A stretch of DNA of 64,000 nucleotides from Paralithodes platypus (lineage: Eukaryota > Arthropoda > Malacostraca > Decapoda > Lithodidae). A program made the position numbers and the translations under genes. Positions 42,274-51,720 of the stretch are shown in pieces (the stretch's first letter is position 1; each line of letters begins with the position of its first letter). The DNA lies in contig CM064573.1 in NCBI GenBank assembly GCA_032716605.1, positions 9,507,709 to 9,571,708 on the forward strand. The letters run 5' to 3'. A model generated the notes under the pieces. That model was not told where the DNA came from. It ran no database searches and worked only from the letters and a program-made list of their open reading frames with translations.

Positions 42274-43960
42274 TTAGTAGAGGACCCTACAATAGGTCCC
42301 GTGACCAATTTGTTCGAGTGGAGTTAGTAGAGGACCCTACAATAGGTCCCGTGACCAATTTGTTCGAGTGGAGTTAGTAGAGGACCCTACAATAGGTCCC
42401 GTGACCAATTTGTTCGAGTGGAGTTAGTAGAGGACCCTACAATAGGTCCCGTGACCAATTTGTTCGAGTGGAGTTAGTAGAGGACCCTACAATAGGTCCC
42501 GTGACCAATTTGTTCGAGTGGAGTTAGTAGAGGACCCTACAATAGGTCCCGTGACCAATTTGTTCGAGTGGAGTTAGTAGAGGACCCTACAATAGGTCCC
42601 GTGACCAATTTGTTCGAGTGGAGTTAGTAGAGGACCCTACAATAGGTCCCGTGACCAATTTGTTCGAGTGGAGTTAGTAGAGGACCCTACAATAGGTCCC
42701 GTGACCAATTTGTTCGAGTGGAGTTAGTAGAGGACCCTACAATAGGTCCCGTGACCAATTTGTTCGAGTGGAGTTAGTAGAGGACCCTACAATAGGTCCC
42801 GTGACCAATTTGTTCGAGTGGAGTTAGTAGAGGACCCTACAATAGGTCCCGTGACCAATTTGTTCGAGTGGAGTTAGTAGAGGACCCTACAATAGGTCCC
42901 GTGACCAATTTGTTCGAGTGGAGTTAGTAGAGGACCCTACAATAGGTCCCGTGACCAATTTGTTCGAGTGGAGTTAGTAGAGGACCCTACAATAGGTCCC
43001 GTGACCAATTTGTTCGAGTGGAGTTAGTAGAGGACCCTACAATAGGTCCCGTGACCAATTTGTTCGAGTGGAGTTAGTAGAGGACCCTACAATAGGTCCC
43101 GTGACCAATTTGTTCGAGTGGAGTTAGTATAGGACCCTACAATAGGTCCCGTGACCAATTTGTTCGAGTGGAGTTAGTAGAGGACCCTACAATAGGTCCC
43201 GTGACCAATTTGTTCGAGTGGAGTTAGTAGAGGACCCTACAATAGGTCCCGTGACCAATTTGTTCGAGTGGAGTTAGTAGAGGACCCTACAATAGGTCCC
43301 GTGACCAATTTGTTCGAGTGGAGTTAGTAGAGGACCCTACAATAGGTCCCGTGACCAATTTGTTCGAGTGGAGTTAGTAGAGGACCCTACAATAGGTCCC
43401 GTGACCAATTTGTTCGAGTGGAGTTAGTAGAGGACCCTACAATAGGTCCCGTGACCAATTTGTTCGAGTGGAGTTAGTAGAGGACCCTACAATAGGTCCC
43501 GTGACCAATTTGTTCGAGTGGAGTTAGTAGAGGACCCTACAATATGGATCGTGACCAATTTGTTCGAGTGGAGTTAGTAGAGGACCCTACAATAGGTCCC
43601 GTGACCAATTTGTTCGAGTGGAGTTAGTAGAGGACCCTACAATAGGTCCCGTGACCAATTTGTTCGAGTGGAGTTAGTAGAGGACCCTACAATAGGTCCC
43701 GTGACCAATTTGTTCGAGTGGAGTTAGTAGAGGACCCTACAATAGGTCCCGTGACCAATTTGTTCGAGTGGAGTTAGTAGAGGACCCTACAATAGGTCCC
43801 GTGACCAATTTGTTTGAGTGGAGTTAGTAGAGGACCCTACAATAGGTCCCGTGACCAATTTGTTCGAGTGGAGTTAGTAGAGGACCCTACAATAGGTCCC
43901 GTGACCAATTTGTTCGAGTGGAGTTAGTAGAGGACCCTACAATAGGTCCCGTGACCAATT
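42274..43960. repeat. 50-bp tandem array, 34 copies
   Basis: The unit is TTAGTAGAGGACCCTACAAT, then AGGTCCCGTGACCAATTTGT, then TCGAGTGGAG. Exactly 34 occurrences of GTGACCAATT are spaced 50 bp apart. Only three units deviate (TAGTATAGG at 43127, ATATGGATCG at 43542, TGTTTGAG at 43812). Each unit carries the short inverted repeat GGACC...GGTCC. The same unit appears once, inverted, at the right end of the transposon (48816-48866). The array is therefore an expansion of the transposon's own left terminus. Confidence 0.95.
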
Positions 43961-44354
43961 TTTCCTGAGCAAGGTTTGATGATTGATTTTAGATGATTAA
44001 GAGGTGCTGAAGAAAATAAGCCGGGGTCCACCTCTGAAAAGTTTGGGCTAACTCGGCCAGAAGGCAAAATCCAAGATGGCCGCCGCGAAACTTGAAAGTG
44101 CTATAACTTAGATCTTATGTGGGCTACACATGGGATCTTGGGTGTCTAAAAGTAGGTTTTTGGACCCAAGGGATCTAATCTAGTGGTTACATTTTACAAT
44201 TTCAAAAATTAAAGGTCTTTAACAAAAAACCCAAGATGGCCGCCATTAAAATATGATAATTGCATATCTTTGGTTATACAGTAGCTATATGTCTGCTCTT
44301 AGTGTCTAAAAGTAGGTTTTTTATGCCAAGGAATCTAAATATGAGGTTAGAAAT
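43911..44354 (+). repeat. Left terminal inverted repeat of the Academ-like element
   Basis: After the last 50-bp unit it continues TTTTTCCTGAGCAAGGTTTG and GCCGGGGTCCACCTCTG, and ends near AATATGAGGTTAGAAAT. The right copy is about 95% the same, with small substitutions. It contains two CAAGATGGC motifs. Confidence 0.9.
44072..44240 (+). promoter_or_regulatory. Two YY1/Pho-like sites in the left terminal repeat
   Basis: CAAGATGGCCGCC at 44072 and 44232. The complement GCCATCTTG fits the YY1/Pho consensus GCCATNTTG. The right repeat has one exact match (48536-48544) and one changed site (GCCATCATG near 48694). Binding is an inference. Confidence 0.45.
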
Positions 44355-44680
44355 GTGATTTATTGATGATGAGCATCCTCATCTTGCAAGATATTAAATG
44401 TTGATGATATGATGGATGAACATTGCGCACAAACCATCGACAATATTTAAGCATTTGCAATTTCATGTTCGTAGTTCATCATGAAAATTGGCATTATAAT
44501 TGTAATTACAGGTCACAAAGCTACGTGTTATGAGAATTTTACAATTATATATTATCACTGCAAATTATTAACATACATATACCATTAACTATGATTGATA
44601 CAATACCCAATGTTCTGTATTTCACCATAGTGAGATACTTTTTTTTCTTGCAGGTGTATGGTCGGGTACTAACCCCTAAC
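44355..44680 (+). other. 5' region of the transposase gene with splice acceptor
   Basis: AT-rich non-coding sequence between the terminal repeat and the ATG at 44681. TTTTTTTTCTTGCAG at 44639-44653 is a good polypyrimidine tract plus AG, so a 5'-UTR intron probably ends here. The open frame extends up to 44591 only because this stretch lacks stops. Confidence 0.5.
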
Positions 44681-47600
44681 ATGGAGAAATCAAGCAGGGG
44701 ACGGAAGCGCCGCCGAGGGGGTGAACCTAGTCAAGGACGTTGCATACTGTGTCATGATGAGTGCTACGAAGACCGGAGTAACATGAGCTCGGAAGCGTGG
44801 GAAAGAATACAAGATTATGCCAAGAAATGGAATGGACTTGAACAGTATGGAACGGTTTACAATAAAATTGTATGGGACAATGGATCCGATGGCATATACC
44901 TCCATAAATTGTGTAAGGTAAAGCTGTTTGATACCCATAGACTTGAATTAGCCATGAAAAGAGAGAAGAAACGGAAAGAAGAACAAGATGTACCTGTATT
45001 GTTTAGTCAAGATCTGCTCTTTGCTTCTGCTTCCCATTCCAGTGATCAAAAGAGGCATTCCCGTTCTGACACTGGATTGGTACACAGAAAAGACTTGTGC
45101 GTTTGGTGCATGAAGCCTGAAGATGTAAAGCACTCAAAAAGAGACAAATGGCACACCATGGAGCAAATGAATGCTTGGAATGCGTTCAAGTGTCACACTG
45201 TACACTTGGAAGACCTTGTGATGAGAGAACGACTGTCTACATTGATTGATGCAACTACAGACCCTTTCGTCACAGAAATCCGCTATCATCGCTCATGCTG
45301 GCTAAAATACATATCCACAAATACAAGTGATAACCCAAAGTTTCATCTGCAGAATGTTAGTTTCTCTGAAGCGAGGCAAATGTTCTTCAAGCATGTTCGA
45401 GATGTTATTTTTGAACAACATGAATTCCACACTCTTCAAAGTCTTCTAAGGGACTATAAGGAAATACTGAGTAACTTTGGCTTGGCCCACAATGTGATAA
45501 AATCCAGCACAATTAAAGATATGTTAAAGAATGAGTTTCAGGACCTAATTGGCTTCCAAGATCGACCCCAGAAGAACCTGAGTTCATTTGTGTATGACAT
45601 GTCAGCTGGTGGAAGTTATGTTGAGGCTGCTATCAACTGCTGGGGCATAAGTGATGAACAGCTCATCAAAATTGTAGCAACACGCATCAAAGCTCAGGCA
45701 TATACTTTACCAATTATGTCATGGCCACCTCATGTTGACGAGTTAGTTGAAGAGGAGGAATCCCACAATCTTTTATCTCAATTGATAGCATTGCTAAGAA
45801 ATCCTAGTGATGATCAGAGTCATTATGATCCTACTGTTATGAGTCAGAAGGCTCTGTAGACCAAGCATTGCGAGGAAAGCACTACAAACGAGGTATCAGA
45901 TGTCTGCGCCTAATGTATGAAGCCCTTATGAGGAGACTAGTCCAACAGAGCATTGAAAATGAGGCATCACTTTCTGAGGACATTGAAGTTCATCTGGCCA
46001 TTTTGCGAGATCCTTCATCATCCCCACAACAGTGTCAGGATAGCTACCAACTATTGGAATCTAGTCCTTCCATTCTGAATGTTGTAGAAGAGGAGTTTAG
46101 CAAATTAAAGAATTCGGAAAGCTCCATGGCTAAGTATTGGATATCCTTCCTTGAGATGACAGAGATACTGATGATGAATCTACATGCCCTAAGGACACAG
46201 AACTGGGAGGAATTCAAAGCTTCACTACGCTTAATGTTACCGTGGATGCAGATATATGACAATGACAAGTATGGAAAGTGGATGGTGGAATACTGGCTAG
46301 AGCTTAAGAGCCATCCAGAGGAGAGAGCAGCATACATGAGAGAAGGTCTGTTTGCTCAATCTATCACAGGAAAACCCTACTCATGCTTACCTCTTGATCT
46401 CTGGATAGAAATGTCCATGAACAAGGGATCAAAATTGAGAGCAGGGTGGCTGAAAATTCTGAAGAATGAGAAGATGATGCTGACAGATTCCCGGAATGTC
46501 AACACAGTAAACCGAGTGAGATCATTTCTACATGCAACTGCCAACATGAATATATCAGAACAGAATCATAGTGAAAACACAGCACAGCGTCTGCAACAAG
46601 ATGAACAAGCAGTACAAGACATCAATAGTTGCATTACTGAATTTGGATGTGACCCTTTTGACATGAAGAACACCAATTTACGATCACTACAATCTGGAGA
46701 ACTGGCATCGGCTGCTCTCATTGATGACTTTGAGTCTGCTAACATGGCTGGAGAAAATCTCTTTAGAAAATTTTGAAATGATAGGATGCTAAGTGATAAC
46801 GTTCCCTTCTATTCAATTATTTATAGAAACACAAGACGAAATTTCAGCAATCCACCACTAAACACAGATGAGCACACCAAAAAGGCTACCAAATCAGAGG
46901 CAATGGAGAATAGGGCAATGGCCTCCATCATTACCCTGGCCGAAAATTATGATGAGAAATTCAACCTTACAGATGTTATGGAATACAGAGTAACTGATGA
47001 ATGTTTGCCAATTTTCAATGTCAATGGGACAATGAGGAAGACCCAGAAGTCAAAGATAGTTGAAAGGTTCCACATGCAGCCCATTGATCCACTGCCTACT
47101 GAATACATTGCCATACTAGATATGGGATTCATATGGCGCCTGTCAACACTGTCAGTAGAGGACCGTACAAGGTGTGATGGGACCAACTTCACATGGCGAT
47201 ATTATGCAACCAAGATGTTCTCCATCATCATGGCTAGACACATGGATGCAGCTCAGATTGTGTTGGTGAATGACCGTTACGACTTGCCATTTACAATCAA
47301 AGACAGTGAAAGAAATGCCCGCTCCACCATCTCCAAAGGATATAAAAATGTCTTCATCAGACCAAACGACACAATCCCATCCCCTAGGGCATTCCAAGAT
47401 TTCTTGTCCAACTCCGCAAACAAATTACGCTTACAAGAATTCCTTCAGGCTAAGTTTAGTGTGATGTGCAGGAAATATGCAAATGTCCGAATGATATATT
47501 TTGTTGGCCCAAACTGTTGGAGTTTATCTGAAGGTGAAAAAATTGTACACTATGAATGTGAACAAGTTGAAGCTGATACTGTCTTATTCTATATCTACTC

Positions 47601-48324
47601 AAGAATCAGAATTTCTGGAATTCAGGCTACAGTGATCATCGATGCGGAAGACACAGATGTTTTAGTTTTGGCAGCATATGTTGCCAACTCAGTTGGAGGT
47701 ACTTTGGCAATCAAACATAAACAGAATATCATAAATTGTCAGATATTGTGTCCTAAAGATATGGCAGATCTCATAGTCCCATTGCATGTCTACAGTGGTT
47801 GTGATAGAACAGCATCATTCTTTGGTCATGGCAAAACTGCAATATATGATAAAGTGCTTTCTTCTCCTGAAGCCAAAACTCTCCTTCAATCAATTGGAAA
47901 ATCGCTTTCTGTCACAGAAGAAACTCTATATGCAATGGCCACATTCACGATTCAATTCGTCTACAAAGATCAGACCAGCAAGTCTCTAAGAGATGCACGT
48001 GCTCGGAAATGGAAACAGATGAAGAACAAATCAACACTCAGACTACCACCAGATAGGGATTCCCATGATCTTAAAGTGAAACGTGCCAACTATCAAACAT
48101 ACATGCTTCTAAATTATGATAAGGCCGATCCCCCACCTTCTCCCCTGGACCATGGATGGACAATTGAAAACGGCATGTGCAAGGCAAAGCGATATGGACA
48201 TCCACCCCTCCCAAGACATCTAAGTGAAGTGTACAAACATAAAAACCCCATGTATCAAGAAGACAGTGACTCAGAGAGAAGTGAATCAGATGATGATTAT
48301 GATATTAACTTGGATGAAGATTAA
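44681..48324 (+). pseudogene. Academ-like transposase, XPG/FEN1-like nuclease, broken
   Basis: The ATG at 44681 (MEKSSRGRKRRRG) is preferred because a splice acceptor lies just upstream. Three open pieces follow, 44681-45859, 45868-46776 and 46786-48324, together about 1,210 codons. The first two are joined by a frameshift near 45845. A single in-frame TGA at 46774 separates the second and third. Two Cys/His clusters lie in the first piece: CILCHDEC with LHKLC, and LCVWC with KCHTVH and YHRSC. The third piece has the XPG layout: AILDMGFIWRLSTL and VNDRYDLPFTIKDSERNAR (N region), YECEQVEADTVL and DAEDTDVLVLA (I region, acidic residues kept), then YSGCDRTASFFGHGK (helix-hairpin-helix). It ends in an acidic tail. 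The role would be DNA cleavage in transposition. The breaks look like simple decay. Confidence 0.7.
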
Positions 48325-48420
48325 TCGAATAATTTTGGTGACATATTAAGCCATATGTTTGTTTTCATTCATAACAAAACAAAAAATATGTAATTATGTT
48401 ATTCCTCATTTATATATCTT

Positions 48421-48866
48421 ATTTCTGACTTCATATTTAGATTCCTTGGCATAAAAAAACCTACTTTTAGACACTAAGAGCAGACATATAGCTACTGTAT
48501 AACAAAAGATATGCAATTATCATATTTTAATGGTGGCCATCTTGGATTTTTTCTCAAAAACCTTAATTTTTTGAAAATGTAAAATGTAACCACTAGATTA
48601 GATCCCTTGGGTCCAAAAACCTATTTTTAGACACCAAGATCCCATGTGTAGCCCACATAGGACCTAAGTTATAGCATTTTCAAGTTTCGCGGCGGCCATC
48701 ATGGATTTCGCCTTCTGGCCGAGTTAGCCCAAACTTTTCAGAGGTGGACCCCGGCTTATTTTCTTCAGCACCTCTTAATCATCTAAAATCAATCATCAAA
48801 CCTTGCTCAGGAAAAATTGGTCACGGGACCTATTGTAGGGTCCTCTACTAACTCCACTCGAACAAA
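48421..48866 (-). repeat. Right terminal inverted repeat of the Academ-like element
   Basis: It mirrors 43911-44354 and ends with a single inverted 50-bp unit (GGTCACGGGACCTATTGTAG ... CCACTCGAACAAA). The sequence beyond, ATATCTAGGGTT, is flank before a B element. Confidence 0.9.
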
Positions 48867-48882
48867 ATATCTAGGGTTTTAA

Positions 48883-49201
48883 GGAGCTGGTGGATTTTTT
48901 TTCTTGACTCTTTTCTCCCTCATGCTTAGCCCCATTGCTTTTGAGATTGTAAGACGTTCACCCCATTAGTTTGGCGATTTTAAGAACTTTCGCATCATTA
49001 ATGTCAATTTAATGACCTTTCGTGCCATTTAGGTGTTGATTTTTTCCTGGCGAGCGATAGCGAGCCTGTAATGTATGAGGAATCGAAATTCGGCCGGGAC
49101 ATTTTTCTACCGAAAACATTACAAATTCATCTTGAAAAGAGCTCAAGGGGGTGTAATTTTAAGCTTGATAGAGGTCTAGGGAACAAACGAAAAACCTACC
49201 C
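48883..49201 (-). mobile_element. Family B foldback element, short form, inverted
   Basis: 319 bp between TTAA 48879-48882 and 49202-49205. The right TTAA is shared with the A fragment that follows. Confidence 0.85.
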
Positions 49202-49205
49202 TTAA

Positions 49206-49615
49206 CCCATTCAGTACCGGTGCCTTCCTTTACCTTCACTCAGAGCTCTCTCAGTGTAGAGCACATAGCACACGTCTTGCAACACAATCCCACCCCTACT
49301 CTGTGCAATTCTCCAACCCATGAGTGAAATGATATTCCCAATAGTTCTTCTATTCAACAGCTGAGCTCTGGAACTCTCTTCCTGAATCCATCATTCCCTC
49401 ATCCTATGACTGAAATTGCTTCAAACTCCGTGTGTCCAGGCATTTTGGCTGGAACATGTCTTGATTGTGGCCCTGCCACTATTTCAATTCTGGGGGAGGC
49501 ACTCGTCACCGGCAGTTTTGCCTTTGTTTCCCTCATCCACATAAGAAAACAAAACTATTAGACGATTTTATTCAGTTTAAAAAGGGCCTCCAGCAATTAA
49601 CAGGCTTCGAACTAC
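49206..49615. mobile_element. Family A variant split by a LINE fragment
   Basis: The left piece, CCCATTCAGTACCGGTGCC (49206 on), is followed by the LINE fragment. A then resumes at 49558 with TTAGACGATTTTATTCAGTT and AAAAAGGGCCTCCAGCAATT, matching the variant at 62705. Confidence 0.65.
49226..49556 (+). pseudogene. LINE family J 3' fragment
   Basis: It covers the same C-terminal codons (ATTCAACAGCTGAGCTCTGG, CTTCAAACTCCGTGTGTCCA) and 3' UTR (GGGGGAGGCACTCGTCACCG) as the copy at 14780. It ends at an A-rich tail, CATAAGAAAACAAAA. Confidence 0.7.
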
Positions 49616-49639
49616 CGGTATCTTACTTAATCATTTTTA

Positions 49640-49720
49640 CCCAGCTTCGAATCCCGGGGAGATTACATGCTTTCATTAATTTCATTGGGTGGTGTTTGGT
49701 GTTGGAGTGAAATAAATAAA
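49640..49720 (+). mobile_element. tRNA-derived SINE, partial
   Basis: Starts at the B box (GCTTCGAATCCCGGGG) and continues ATTACATGCTTTCATTAATT, the body of the SINE also at 14178 and 51380. The A-box half is missing. Confidence 0.55.
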
Positions 49721-49874
49721 ACTATATAAACAACATACTGACTTACAGGAATACTAGTGGTAATAAACCCATGTGATACCAATTAGAAAGGTTAATCACC
49801 ACCAATATACCCAATGACCTTATATACCTTTTTCCTAGCCTTTACCTATACCTTTTGATTGCCTTATCCTTTAA

Positions 49875-50048
49875 CCCTTTGAGTACCAGCGACGTGTGTT
49901 GTGTTATATTCTAGCTCTATTTAGACGATATTATGCAGCTTAGGAAGGATCTGTGCTTGTAAAAATGGTTAAGTGAGATAGTTTGGGAAAAAAATCGTCT
50001 AATAGTTGCCAGAATATGATGAAAAATACGTCCCTGGTACTGAACGGG
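49875..50048. mobile_element. Family A foldback element
   Basis: 174 bp between TTAA 49871-49874 and 50049-50052. The loop region is shortened. It shares its right TTAA with the next B copy. Confidence 0.85.
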
Positions 50049-50052
50049 TTAA

Positions 50053-50420
50053 GGTGAGAAGGTTCACTTTTAGGTCGATTTGTTCATGTATTCATTGTTT
50101 CTAGTTTCCTCCCTAGACCTCCATCAAACTTAAATAAAACATCCAATAGATCCCCTTTCTAGATTAATTTGTAAATTTTTCGGTAGAAAAATGTCCCGGT
50201 CAAAGCCCGATTCTTCCAAAATTACAGGCTCACTATCGTTCGCTAAGAAAAAAAATCGACACCTAAATTGCACGAAAGGTCTTAATATTAACAAAGAAAT
50301 GGGGCGAAAGGTCTTAAATTCGACAAACAAATGGAGCAAACATCTTGAAATCTGAAAACTAATGGGGGCTAAACATGAGAGAGAAGGCCGGGGACCAGAA
50401 AAACGGTCTATATGTCACTC
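50053..50420 (+). mobile_element. Family B foldback element, long form
   Basis: 368 bp from GGTGAGAAGGTTCACTTTTA to CTATATGTCACTC and TTAA 50421-50424. Confidence 0.8.
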
Positions 50421-50499
50421 TTAAAATACCTTGACAGTTTAGAGGCTATTGAGAACAAAAGCATGGTTCGAGACCTTGCGGTGCTTTGGGGAGGGTTAA

Positions 50500-50862
50500 G
50501 GGGGAGAAGAGGGTTTTTCTGGACCCCCTTCTGCTTAATGTTTAGCCCCACTAGTTATGAGATTTTAAGACGTTGGTTCAATTAGTTTGGGGATTTTATG
50601 ACCTTTCACCCCATTTCTTTGTAAATATTAGGACCCTTCGTGCCATTTAGGTTTAGAATTTTTCCTGACGAGCGATAGCGAGCCTGTAATTTTAGGAGGA
50701 ATCGGCCTTTGGCCGGGACATTTTTCTACCGAAAAATGTACAAATCTATCTGGGAGGGGGGTCTAGGGGGTGTTTTGTAAGCTTGATGGAGTTCTAGGGA
50801 GGAAACTAAACAATATATATGAATAAATGAATTAATAAACCAAACAAACAGCCACTGTCCCC
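50500..50862 (-). mobile_element. Family B foldback element, long form, inverted
   Basis: 363 bp between TTAA 50496-50499 and 50863-50866. The right TTAA is shared with the I element that follows. Confidence 0.85.
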
Positions 50863-50866
50863 TTAA

Positions 50867-51080
50867 GCCGGTATCACACGAGAGCTTTTATAGTCAACAT
50901 TCAATAATCAAAAAAAATCTGGCAACATTTCTGGACTATTTTGGACTGGTATCGGAACCTAGACTGATGCTAGGCGAATTTAGGTTACCGAAAAAGTTTA
51001 AATGTTGATCTCATAAGCTGCCAGACCAGTGATGAGGATAAATGTTGAGGGAAAAAGTGCTCGTGTGATACCGACTTTAG
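50867..51080 (+). mobile_element. Family I foldback element
   Basis: GCCGGTATCACACGAGAGCT to GTGCTCGTGTGATACCGAC. The right flank TTAA has become TTTA. Confidence 0.85.
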
Positions 51081-51254
51081 TTGGATATGTTTCGGGCTTT
51101 GTGGTGAAGGTTAGTTGGACATTTTTCGGGCTTTGGACAGAGACAAGGTACACTCGAATGCCATAGTCTTTAGCCCACCTCTCATAAGGTTTTGTGGACA
51201 CCCTACGTTTTCTTTATCTGGATTAATTTTGAATAGAATTTGCTTGTCAATATA

Positions 51255-51376
51255 TTAAGTAACACCCTGCTCTTAACATTAATATATTAAGTAACACCCT
51301 GCTCTTAACATTAATATATTAAGTAACACCCTGCTCTTAACATTAATATATTAAGTAACACCCTGCTCTTAACATT
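51255..51376. repeat. 38-bp tandem repeat, ~4 copies, in a SINE tail
   Basis: The unit is TTAAGTAACACCCTGCTCTT followed by AACATTAATATA, with short filler. It abuts the SINE at 51376, and a single copy of the same block follows the SINE at 14178. Confidence 0.85.
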
Positions 51377-51489
51377 AATCATCAATTACAAACCCCAATG
51401 CATTTGAATAAACTAATGAAAACATATGGTCCTCCCAGGATTCGAACACGGGACACCACATCCAAAACATAAGCATCTAAACCATTATA

Positions 51490-51490
<1 letters not shown>
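51376..51490 (-). mobile_element. tRNA-derived SINE
   Basis: Same family as 14178-14340: GGTCCTCCCAGGATTCGAAC and AAACATAAGCATCTAAACCA. It is cut by an (AT)n run. Confidence 0.7.
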
Positions 51491-51580
<90 letters not shown>

Positions 51581-51590
51581 GTTTTGTAGT
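51483..51590. repeat. (AT)n microsatellite
   Basis: About 100 bp of nearly pure AT. Confidence 0.95.
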
Positions 51591-51720
51591 CGATGTCTAG
51601 AAAAATATATTCATAAATTTGTTTCCAGAACTATAATTCCATAATTAGAAATAGGTGAAGTCCGCGGATATTTATGAGTGGGCTAGAGACTATGGCATCC
51701 GAGTGTCCGTCCACTGTTAA

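Larger units (their letters stand above)
43911..48866 (+). mobile_element. Academ-like DNA transposon (~5 kb plus terminal array)
   Basis: The ~445-bp inverted repeats (43911-44354 and 48421-48866) enclose one broken gene. The combination of Cys/His clusters and an XPG/FEN1-type nuclease in one ~1,200-residue protein is what I know of Academ elements. I see no helicase motifs, so a helicase-less lineage is more likely. The target-site duplication cannot be read because the left terminus is buried in the tandem array. No other copy is visible in the window. Confidence 0.6.

Noticed and set aside
42274..43960. Regular 50-bp array resembling a CRISPR array
   Set aside because: The entire 50-bp period is repeated with no unique spacers. 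The host is eukaryotic and there are no cas genes.
47270..47989. Extra plus-strand frames inside the Academ-like gene
   Set aside because: Shadow frames of the larger coding region, which carries the XPG-like motifs.
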